NCBI GenBank assembly: GCA_020438595.1
Contig: JAGQUI010000224.1
Location: forward strand, 1-5,065
Direction: 5' to 3'
From: Propionibacteriaceae bacterium
Lineage (GTDB): Bacteria; Actinomycetota; Actinomycetes; Propionibacteriales; Propionibacteriaceae
Length of the DNA stretch: 5,065 nt
Shown: positions 1 to 5,065 of the stretch, in pieces
Numbering within the stretch: position 1 is the stretch's first letter
Layout: each line of letters opens with the position of its first letter
The notes under the pieces: generated by a model
Seen by the model: the letters and a program-made list of their open reading frames with translations, nothing else
Told to the model about the DNA's origin: nothing
Database searches by the model: none
Made by a program: the position numbers and the translations under genes

Positions 1-588
1 TACATGGCCGCACGGTGGCCGTGGCGGGTCGTCCACCACGAGATCACCCTGGTCGCCCAGCAGATGTGGTACACGCTGCCGACGGACTTCGCCCTGGCCC
101 ACAGCGGCCCGCGGCGCAACGCGGTCATGCTGGAGCTTCCGTTCGTGCCTCTGGATGAACTGTACGAGCTGCACCCGGAGATCCGCGCCGTGCCGCCCGG
201 GACCAGCGTGAGCACGACGACGGTGATCGAGCACGCCGGAGCCTCCTACTTCGGGATGCCGGCCGGCTACACGATCGCCGGAGGTAGCGTCGGCCTGTTC
301 CCTGTTCCCGATGCTGATGCCGTCTCCGAGGCGCCGACCTGGCTGATGACCTACTACAAGCTCCCGGCCGAGATGGTGGGCGACAGCGACGTGCTGGACC
401 TTCCGAAGTACCTCTGGATGGCCCATCACCGGATCGCCTTGGGGCTGCTCCAGCAGTCCTTGGAGTTCGCGGACGGGCAGGCCACATACTTTGAGGGGAT
501 GAACCAGCTCCGCAACCAGATCGCCATGCAGGGCCTCATGGACACGCGGAACGAGTACACGGTCGGCGGCCTCAACTACAACGAGTAG
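1..588 (+). CDS. Head-tail adaptor protein, phage SU10 adaptor / T7 gp11-like (5' partial)
   Basis: Proteins of this kind form a ring below the portal and connect the capsid to the tail nozzle of podoviruses. The frame is open from the first base, and the ATG at position 4 has no visible ribosome site, so the true start probably lies upstream. Counting from that ATG, the visible 194 residues contain a WPW stretch (5-7), then YTLPTDF (23-29), LFPVPD (98-103), YYKLP (117-121) and DSDVLDLP (127-134), followed by a C-terminal helical region ending in NYNE. The sequence of Y-x-LP-x-DF, a PxPD strand, a YY-x-x-P turn, D-S-D-x-x-D-L-P and a long helix matches my knowledge of phage adaptor families; no search was run. 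Complete adaptors usually carry a helical segment before the YxLPxDF part, which fits a missing N-terminus. The next gene, a nozzle candidate, supports the call. A different head-completion protein is the main alternative. Confidence 0.78.
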   Translation, partial: YMAARWPWRVVHHEITLVAQQMWYTLPTDFALAHSGPRRNAVMLELPFVPLDELYELHPEIRAVPPGTSVSTTTVIEHAGASYFGMPAGYTIAGGSVGLFPVPDADAVSEAPTWLMTYYKLPAEMVGDSDVLDLPKYLWMAHHRIALGLLQQSLEFADGQATYFEGMNQLRNQIAMQGLMDTRNEYTVGGLNYNE

Positions 589-592
589 GTGG
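587..592 (+). promoter_or_regulatory. Ribosome binding site for the nozzle-like gene
   Basis: AGGTGG overlaps the stop codon of the adaptor gene and lies 6 nt before the GTG at 599. It decides in favour of the GTG start, since no ATG occurs near the N-terminus in this frame. The overlap with the upstream stop suggests translational coupling. Confidence 0.7.
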
Positions 593-598
593 TCTGAC

Positions 599-2248
599 GT
601 GGGATACGAGGAACGGACAGGAGAGCAGGGGATCGTCGGCTTCGGCGGGCTGAATCTTGCCGTCTCCGAGATCGAGGTTCCGCTGGGGCAGAGCCCGGAC
701 CTGGGCAACGTGGACCTGCACCCGTACGGGACTGTCAGGCCGCGCTCGGGGATCTCCCTGCTGTCCACCGTCGCGGACGAGGCCAAGTCGATCTGGCGTG
801 CGCGTTCGGACTCCGGGTCGGTGTACTACTACGCTCAGGCCGGCGGAGTGATCTACCGCTCCACGTCCCTCTCGGGGTCGTGGACGAGCACCGGCCGGAC
901 CGTGAGCCTATCCAAGCGGTGCTGCTACGCCAACGCTCGCTTCGAGGGAGCCAGCGTCGTGCTGGTCGTGGACGGAGAGAATGAGCCATTCATGCTGACG
1001 ATGTCCTCGGCGATCGCCTCAGACGCCCAGGACTGGCCGGCGGGCGAGTACGGCGACGGGGGCGAAGGCACGGGGACCAAGGGCTACCCTGCGGCCTGGG
1101 TAGGCGACTGGCCGACGAGCATCGCGATCATCAACCAGGGCCGCGGAGCGTCGGCCCACCGCCTCCAGGCGTGGGGGTTCTCCGAGCGTTACAGGGTGGA
1201 CTACTCCGAACTTGGCGTGACGACGAACTTCCTGCGCTCGAACGTGGACGACGAGGCAGCGACCTCCCAGCCTGAGTTCGACGGAGGCTACTACCTCGTG
1301 GGCGATGGCGACCAGGACGACATCATCGCCATCGAGTCCATGTACTCATACTCGGTCGTGTTCAAGCGGTCGCGGCTGTTCATCATGGCGAGCGATCCTG
1401 GCCTGGACGACTTCGCCGTGGCCGCGGTCTATCCGGTTGGGGCAATGTCCAGGCGGTCGGTGATCCGCTTCGGGAACGACATCGCCTTCTGGTCGGCGAC
1501 CGGACCCCGGCTGCTGTCCAGCACGGACCAGTACGGAGATCTCAAGCAGGCCAACATCGGGCGCGAGGTGCAGGATCTCATTGAGACGATCACCGGGTCC
1601 AGCCGAGACGAGGTGTTCTGCCTGAACGACCTGGACAACAACCGGCTGATCTGGTACGCGCCGTCCGGCAGCGTGCAGCAGAACAACCTGTGCCTGGTGT
1701 ACTACTACGACCAGCCTCGGTGGACGCGGTACAGCGGTGGACGCACGGCGATGGTGGACGGGTTCGTGGTCGGGCGCGAGTCCGGAGGCGGCCAGTCCAT
1801 CTACACCCTGGGCTACGACGGATCCGTGTACGAGGCTGGGTCTGCCGCGGACGACGCAGGGACGGCCATCTCGTCCTACTACTACACCGCCTGGATCAAC
1901 TTCGGGGCGATCTCGGACGCTGCGCGGACACTCTGGATGGACCTGCTCTACGGCGCCGGCGGCGACCTGGGCTTGACCTCGGAGTACGAGGAGGACTTCA
2001 CCGGAATCTTGACCGAGTGCGAGCCACCGCGGAAGCTGATCGGCGGCCAGGGGTTCCGCTGGGACGACCCGAACGCGGCCTGGGACGACGACCGCTTCAA
2101 GTGGGACCAGGCCGGCAAGGGTATCAAGGAGCTCGGGATGCCGGGGATCAGCAACATGGTGCGGATCAAGTTCTCGTCCGACGGCAGCGGTGGATACGAG
2201 CTGCTGGGGTTCCGCATCGAGGCGCGTCAGAAAGGGGCTCGGGCATGA
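599..2248 (+). CDS. Tail nozzle / tail tubular protein B-like protein (P22 gp10, T7 gp12 type)
   Basis: Nozzle proteins form the hexameric tube below the adaptor and are built around a beta-propeller. This 549-residue protein starts with GTG behind a good ribosome site. Near the N-terminus it has GFGGLN (14-19), a QSPDLGNVDL segment (31-40) and GTVRPRSG (44-51). This is the usual 'G-G-L-N ... P ... N-x-D ... G-x-v-x-x-R-x-G' opening of such proteins. The middle is rich in aromatic beta-strand sequence. DQPRWTRY (371-378) and YDGSVYE (406-412) look like propeller blade turns. The C-terminus ends in GYELLGFRIE plus a basic tail, again typical. No transmembrane segment or signal peptide is apparent. 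Its length lies between P22 gp10 (about 470) and T7 gp12 (about 790). Trp-Asp pairs recur every seven residues at 488, 495 and 502. It follows the adaptor after 10 nt and overlaps the next gene by 4 nt. Another beta-propeller tail protein is possible. Confidence 0.75.
   Translation: MGYEERTGEQGIVGFGGLNLAVSEIEVPLGQSPDLGNVDLHPYGTVRPRSGISLLSTVADEAKSIWRARSDSGSVYYYAQAGGVIYRSTSLSGSWTSTGRTVSLSKRCCYANARFEGASVVLVVDGENEPFMLTMSSAIASDAQDWPAGEYGDGGEGTGTKGYPAAWVGDWPTSIAIINQGRGASAHRLQAWGFSERYRVDYSELGVTTNFLRSNVDDEAATSQPEFDGGYYLVGDGDQDDIIAIESMYSYSVVFKRSRLFIMASDPGLDDFAVAAVYPVGAMSRRSVIRFGNDIAFWSATGPRLLSSTDQYGDLKQANIGREVQDLIETITGSSRDEVFCLNDLDNNRLIWYAPSGSVQQNNLCLVYYYDQPRWTRYSGGRTAMVDGFVVGRESGGGQSIYTLGYDGSVYEAGSAADDAGTAISSYYYTAWINFGAISDAARTLWMDLLYGAGGDLGLTSEYEEDFTGILTECEPPRKLIGGQGFRWDDPNAAWDDDRFKWDQAGKGIKELGMPGISNMVRIKFSSDGSGGYELLGFRIEARQKGARA
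2231..2237 (+). promoter_or_regulatory. Ribosome binding site for the GNAT-like gene
   Basis: AAAGGGG lies 7 nt before the ATG at 2245, inside the end of the nozzle-like gene. It supports that start over the much longer open frame that continues upstream, whose Arg/Gly-rich product is out of frame with the nozzle gene. Confidence 0.6.
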
Positions 2249-2751
2249 GCTGGACGACGCAGAAACGCGACTACTTCACGTCAGGCGAAATCTTCAAGCT
2301 CTGCCAGGAGCATCGCCTGGACTGGCACAACCTCGCGGCGTTCACGGGCGTCTGCGGCGCCCTGGCCCGCAACAGCGAGTGGCACGACCTGATGGACGAG
2401 GTGGAGGAGAGGATCGGCGTGGTCCTGATCACGCAGATCATGGAGGGCGAGCAGGCGACCTTGGAGATGATCCCGGATCCCGCCCGGCTGGTCGGGGCCT
2501 ACGAAGCCGACCTGCGACACGCGATCATTCCCCTTCTCGGGGACTTGTTCTCGCGTTATCATTTCCGCAGGATCACGGCTTTGGTCCCGTACTCCAGGTT
2601 CAGGACGCGGCGTGCCCTGGTTCGCTGCGGGTTCCGGCAAGAGGGCAAGATCGAGGAAGGTGTGCATCTCCGCGGGTTCGGTCCCGAGGATCTGTTCATC
2701 TTCGGCATGACGGCACGGAAGTACAGGGAGACGAAGCATGGGACTGTTTGA
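2245..2751 (+). CDS. GNAT-fold acetyltransferase-like protein in the virion operon (possible T7 gp13-like internal virion protein)
   Basis: GNAT proteins transfer acyl groups from acyl-CoA to amines. This 168-residue protein shows a GNAT-like second half: a strand ending in P77, a possible loop R81-L-V-G-A-Y86, a long helix, strand RRITALVP (108-115), a helix RTRRALVRCGF (120-130), then RQEG (131-134) and a final strand near 149-156. The '-GF-x-x-EG' ending is characteristic of the fold. The CoA loop consensus Q/R-x-x-G-x-G/A is only partly met, with Tyr in the last position, and the first half is unusual, so catalysis is doubtful. The start ATG overlaps the nozzle stop as ATGA, implying coupled translation, and the 3' end overlaps the next gene by 14 nt. 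As I recall, T7 gp13, encoded after the nozzle gene, is assigned to an acetyltransferase-like family, so a structural or assembly role is plausible. P22 gp14 has a similar size and position. An active enzyme modifying a virion or host protein is the alternative. Confidence 0.68.
   Translation: MSWTTQKRDYFTSGEIFKLCQEHRLDWHNLAAFTGVCGALARNSEWHDLMDEVEERIGVVLITQIMEGEQATLEMIPDPARLVGAYEADLRHAIIPLLGDLFSRYHFRRITALVPYSRFRTRRALVRCGFRQEGKIEEGVHLRGFGPEDLFIFGMTARKYRETKHGTV
2725..2730 (+). promoter_or_regulatory. Ribosome binding site for the Gly-rich protein gene
   Basis: AGGGAG lies 7 nt before the ATG at 2738 and within the 3' end of the GNAT-like gene. It fixes the start of the next gene and creates a 14-nt overlap. 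Confidence 0.65.
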
Positions 2752-3424
2752 TGGATTGGTTGGCGGCCTGACCGGCCTGGTGAGCGGCGGTCCGGTCGGG
2801 GCCGGCCTGGGCGCCCTGGGCGGCCTGTTCGGCCAGAACGACGCCCGCACGGAGTCCGGGGTCAACCTCCGGCCGCTGACGCCGCAGGAGCAGGCCATCC
2901 AGCGGCAGGCCATGTCGCAGATCCAGGGCTTGACCGGCCAGCTCGGCGCGGCTCAGGACCCCGGCAACCTCCAGGCGCTCTACAACGCGATCTACAACCC
3001 GGCGGCGACGGCCATCAACGAGTCCTTCGTGCGCGGAGGCGCGGCCCAGGACGCCCAGGCGCTCCTGCGCGGCACAGGGCCATCGAGCCGGATGCAGGAG
3101 AACGTGGTGCGCCGGCAGGGGCAGCAGGCCCAGGCCCTCGGCAACGCCTCGTCCCAGGCCACGCTCGGCGCGCAGCAGATGGCCGGCCAGCAGGCGGCGA
3201 CCGCGGCGAACAGCATCGGGGCTCTCCAGGGCGTGCTGAACAGCCTGTACGCAAACCAGATGGGCCAGTCCACCCAGTTCACCCGGGAGCCCGGGGCGGG
3301 CGCGAACGCGGCCTTCGGTGCGATGGGCACGGCCCTGACCGGCAACGATAGCTGGTGGAACAAGGGCGGGTCGCAGAAGGTCGGCAACGCCCTCGGCGGC
3401 CTGCTCGGGATCGGGGGTGTGTGA
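2738..3424 (+). CDS. Gly/Ala/Gln-rich virion protein, candidate DNA ejection (internal virion) protein
   Basis: The sequence is not recognised with certainty; the role is inferred from position and composition. Of its 228 residues, 3-32 form a hydrophobic glycine-rich stretch with many small-residue spacings, suited to membrane insertion or tight helix packing. Residues 46-70 and 118-178 are Gln/Ala-rich and probably helical. Between them is F97-V-R-G-G and a GTGPSS turn (112-117), a layout I associate with small phage ejection or head-tail proteins. The C-terminus is again glycine-rich (ALGGLLG at 218-224). There is no cleavable signal peptide pattern and no enzyme motif. The length is close to P22 gp7 (about 229) and a little above T7 gp14 (about 196). 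Both are ejected proteins, and T7 gp14 is reported to reach the outer membrane. Neighbours: 14-nt overlap with the GNAT-like gene and 1-nt overlap with the next. A minor head or tail protein remains possible. Confidence 0.6.
   Translation: MGLFDGLVGGLTGLVSGGPVGAGLGALGGLFGQNDARTESGVNLRPLTPQEQAIQRQAMSQIQGLTGQLGAAQDPGNLQALYNAIYNPAATAINESFVRGGAAQDAQALLRGTGPSSRMQENVVRRQGQQAQALGNASSQATLGAQQMAGQQAATAANSIGALQGVLNSLYANQMGQSTQFTREPGAGANAAFGAMGTALTGNDSWWNKGGSQKVGNALGGLLGIGGV
3413..3419 (+). promoter_or_regulatory. Ribosome binding site for the 449-aa protein gene, choosing ATG 3424 over GTG 3421
   Basis: GGGGGTG can pair with the 16S rRNA tail, with one G-U wobble, and ends 4 nt before the ATG at 3424. 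The in-frame GTG at 3421 would leave only 1 nt of spacing, so the ATG is preferred. The site codes for Gly-Gly-Val at the end of the upstream gene. Confidence 0.55.
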
Positions 3425-4773
3425 TGCCCAGCACGGCACTTGGAGGACTGCTCGGCGGGATGGACCAGGGGCGGCTCCGGAACGAGGAGCGGCGCCGGGC
3501 GCAGCACAGGATGGACCTGGAGACGGCGCAGGAGGCGCGGCTGCGCCAGGCGCAGGATCTCGCTCTCGGCCTGTCGGCCCTGGACCTCGCGAGCAACTCG
3601 ACCCCGGAGACCGGAGCACTCCGGGAGCAGGTGATCGGCAACGTGGCCCCCGGCTACCTCCCGGCGGCTTCGGCTCAGATGCGGGGCGGCGCGGCTCCTG
3701 CCCAGCCGGGGGTGACTCCTTCTCCCGGTGCCGCGTCCGCCCCCCTCGGCGGGCTGATCCGTGGCGCAGGCATGGCGCCACAGGGGGTGCCTGGCTCTCC
3801 GTCCCCTCGGAGTCAGGCATCCCCGCAGCCCGTCTACGGCCCGCCTCCGGCCCCGCCCAAGCTCTCGGTCACGACGCCGACGGCGGCGGCCGACTCGGCT
3901 GCTCCGGCGCCGTCCGGCCGCCCTGCGGGTATGGCGAAGGGACTGCCGGCGGGCGAGTTCGGGTACGGGTCTGCGGAGGCTCGTCGTGGGGCGGAGATGG
4001 CCGACGCGGAGCACCAGAGCAAGCTGCTGGCCCTGGACCTCGGCCGCAAGGCGTTCGAGGCGCAGCGGCTCTACGGCGACGGCGTGGCGGCGAGCGCGAT
4101 CAGGTTCATGAACGACCGCTTCGGCTCCACGCAGAAGGCGCTGAACGCCGACCCGACCGACTTCAACGCGGCCCTGTTCGAGTTCAAGTCTCAGCTCTAC
4201 GAGAAGGGCATGACTCCGGAGCAGGTGAACGGCTACCTGTCCGACCTGACGAGCGCCTACGCCCAGCAGATGAACCTCAAGGCGAAGCGCATCGAGGCCA
4301 GCGCGAAGGCGACCGACGACGAGCGGCTGTGGCTTGCTGCAAAGACGCGCGAGCAGGGCGCGTTCAAACAGCACGTCGCGGAGTCCCTAGGCCTTCGGTT
4401 CTCCATCGACCCCAACTTCAACGTGATCATGCAGGGCATGACCGCCGACGATCCGCGACTGGTCGCCTACAACGACATCGTGGACCGCAACATCGATCGC
4501 GTGACCATCGGCCAGAGCGGTATCGCCGTGGCGGCCGAAGCCCTGCGAGCGATGCAGGGACAGGCTGGCGGTCCGCAGATGAGCAGCGGACTTGTGCCCT
4601 ACGCGCCCGAGTCCGTCGATTCCTCCCTCAACCGCGGCATGACGCCGACCTGGGCGGACGGTACCAAGATGGTAAAGGATCCGCAGAGCGGCAGCATCTA
4701 CACCATCAAGCCGAACGGCGACGTGGAGTTGTACGAGGCGGCGATCCCGCCCGACACCGGGGAGATCGAGTAG
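3424..4773 (+). CDS. Candidate internal virion / DNA ejection protein, 449 aa, helical with Pro-rich linker
   Basis: The family is not recognised. The chosen ATG shares its A with the upstream stop (TGATG) and has a ribosome site; an in-frame GTG sits directly before it. Three regions are visible. Residues 1-56 hold ALGGLLG (5-11), then a highly charged Arg/Glu/Gln helix (14-56), possibly a coiled coil. Residues 86-185 form a low-complexity Pro/Ala/Gly/Ser linker. Residues 190-350 are mostly helical, with a few aromatic anchors, and a short C-terminal part (406-443) has strand-like W-A-D-G and Y-T-I-K-P-N-G-D-V sequence that could be a beta hairpin. No signal peptide, membrane span or catalytic motif is apparent. 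Length is near P22 gp20 (about 471) and clearly below T7 gp15 (about 750). Its place between a Gly-rich protein and another virion gene candidate suggests an ejected core protein. A tail or scaffold-like role cannot be excluded. Confidence 0.6.
   Translation: MPSTALGGLLGGMDQGRLRNEERRRAQHRMDLETAQEARLRQAQDLALGLSALDLASNSTPETGALREQVIGNVAPGYLPAASAQMRGGAAPAQPGVTPSPGAASAPLGGLIRGAGMAPQGVPGSPSPRSQASPQPVYGPPPAPPKLSVTTPTAAADSAAPAPSGRPAGMAKGLPAGEFGYGSAEARRGAEMADAEHQSKLLALDLGRKAFEAQRLYGDGVAASAIRFMNDRFGSTQKALNADPTDFNAALFEFKSQLYEKGMTPEQVNGYLSDLTSAYAQQMNLKAKRIEASAKATDDERLWLAAKTREQGAFKQHVAESLGLRFSIDPNFNVIMQGMTADDPRLVAYNDIVDRNIDRVTIGQSGIAVAAEALRAMQGQAGGPQMSSGLVPYAPESVDSSLNRGMTPTWADGTKMVKDPQSGSIYTIKPNGDVELYEAAIPPDTGEIE
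4759..4764 (+). promoter_or_regulatory. Ribosome binding site for the last, partial gene
   Basis: GGGGAG lies 10 nt before the ATG at 4775, at the long end of normal spacing, and sits within the last codons of the upstream gene. It supports ATG 4775 as a start even though the gene runs off the window. Confidence 0.5.
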
Positions 4774-4774
4774 C

Positions 4775-5065
4775 ATGGCGCTCGTCACCGATCCCGACAT
4801 CATCGCCCGCGTGAAGGCGCTGGCCGAGGCGCAGAGCCCCGAGCAGATCGCCACCCCGCCCGCGGCCGCATCGGTGCGCGTGACGGACCCGGCGACCATC
4901 GCCAGGGTGAAGACGCTGGCCGAAAGCCAGCAGCGGATCTCCGTGCCCAAGTCTGCCGTGGACACCTACCTCGCGCTGTACCAGGCCGGGATGCCGATGA
5001 CGCCGGGCGCGAAGGAGCTGGTGGAAGAAGCGGAGCCGGACTGGGCGAGCCGCTACCTCGCCGGC
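4775..5065 (+). CDS. N-terminal part of a further virion protein with duplicated V-T-D-P motif (3' partial)
   Basis: An open frame of 97 codons begins 1 nt after the preceding stop and runs to the end of the window without a stop. It opens with V4-T-D-P ... IARVK-A-LAE-A-Q20 and repeats this as V36-T-D-P ... IARVK-T-LAE-S-Q52, separated by a Pro/Ala-rich spacer. Residues 59-97 hold a likely helix (V62-DTYLALYQAG), then a PMTPGAKELVEEAEPDW segment. I recall short repeated D-P-x-x-(I/L) helical motifs with proline spacers at the N-termini of some large phage virion proteins, including transglycosylase-containing ones; this is unverified. By position it could match T7 gp16 or P22 gp16, the last ejection protein, but its length and C-terminal domains are not visible. 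Coding is well supported by codon use, synonymous differences between repeats and spacing; function is a guess. Confidence 0.72.
   Translation, partial: MALVTDPDIIARVKALAEAQSPEQIATPPAAASVRVTDPATIARVKTLAESQQRISVPKSAVDTYLALYQAGMPMTPGAKELVEEAEPDWASRYLAG
4784..4834 (+). repeat. First copy of the 17-residue V-T-D-P motif
   Basis: It encodes residues 4-20 of the last gene. It shares 13 of 17 residues and 37 of 51 bases with the copy 96 nt downstream. Six of the 13 identical residues use different codons, which points to conservation at the protein level. The motif probably forms a short amphipathic helix after a D-P cap. Confidence 0.85.
4880..4930 (+). repeat. Second copy of the 17-residue V-T-D-P motif
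   Basis: It encodes residues 36-52 of the last gene, exactly 32 codons after the first copy. Differences from copy one are D/A, I/T, A/T and A/S, all mild except the first. The spacer between copies is Pro/Ala/Ser-rich and does not itself repeat. Confidence 0.85.

Noticed and set aside
125..487. Minus-strand open frame opposite the adaptor gene
   Set aside because: The product is nearly all Arg, Ser, Pro, Ala and Gly, a typical antisense artefact. The adaptor motifs are clear on the + strand.
589..598. Possible promoter or terminator between the adaptor and nozzle genes
   Set aside because: The gap is only 10 nt, holds part of a ribosome site, and shows no -10/-35-like or hairpin sequence.
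1690..2244. Upstream extension of the GNAT-like gene into the nozzle gene, or a fused 353-aa protein
   Set aside because: The extension is an Arg/Gly-rich shadow of the nozzle gene. The ATG at 2245 has a ribosome site and an ATGA junction, and the GNAT-like sequence lies wholly downstream of it.
2190..2771. Open frame of 193 codons overlapping the GNAT-like gene in another + frame
   Set aside because: The composition is Arg/Gly/Pro-rich with no domain, and it overlaps three supported genes without its own good start signal.
2696..3820. Second long minus-strand open frame (about 370 codons)
   Set aside because: It overlaps the other minus-strand frame and two supported + strand genes. Its product is Pro/Arg/Gly-rich, typical of a shadow frame in high-G+C DNA.
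2992..4374. Very long open frame on the minus strand (about 460 codons) opposite the 228- and 449-aa genes
   Set aside because: Its product is Arg/Leu/Ala/His-rich with no recognisable motif, it crosses a gene boundary of the opposite strand, and such frames are expected opposite G/C-ending codons. The + strand genes have better starts and ribosome sites.
3417..4814. Alternative + strand frame of about 465 codons overlapping the 449-aa gene
   Set aside because: The product is dominated by Arg, Gly and Pro and has no plausible start context. The other frame has third-position G/C bias, sensible helices and tight junctions with both neighbours.

Overview
The window looks like part of the virion-structure module of a tailed phage or prophage, most likely podovirus-like, from a high-G+C host. 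G+C is roughly two thirds by eye and codon third positions are strongly G/C. All supported genes lie on the + strand and are packed with almost no gaps: 10 nt, a 4-nt ATGA overlap, a 14-nt overlap, a 1-nt TGATG overlap, then 1 nt. Each visible start has a purine-rich Shine-Dalgarno sequence. No tRNA, CRISPR array, insertion sequence, promoter or terminator was seen. The host cannot be named from this sequence.

Layout: (1) 1-588, the C-terminal part of a head-tail adaptor-like protein whose start lies upstream of the window. (2) 599-2248, a 549-aa protein with the pattern of podovirus tail nozzle (tail tubular B / stopper) proteins. (3) 2245-2751, a 168-aa protein whose C-terminal half resembles a GNAT acetyltransferase but with a degenerate CoA-binding loop. 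(4) 2738-3424, a 228-aa Gly/Ala/Gln-rich protein with a hydrophobic glycine-rich N-terminus. (5) 3424-4773, a 449-aa protein with a charged helical N-terminus, a Pro/Ala-rich linker and a helical C-terminal part. (6) 4775 to the window end, the first 97 residues of a further protein that begins with two copies of a 17-residue motif.

The order adaptor, nozzle, small GNAT-like protein, Gly-rich protein, medium protein, then a further (possibly large) protein recalls T7 gp11-gp12-gp13-gp14-gp15-gp16. The sizes of genes 3-5 also resemble P22 gp14, gp7 and gp20. The inference is that genes 1-2 build the portal-proximal tail and genes 3-6 encode proteins packed inside the capsid and ejected with the DNA to form a conduit across the cell envelope. 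For genes 4-6 this rests on position, size and composition, not on recognised sequence similarity. The most notable signals are the repeated DP-type motif of gene 6, the GNAT-like protein inside the structural operon, and an ALGGL(F/L)G motif that recurs in genes 4 and 5.
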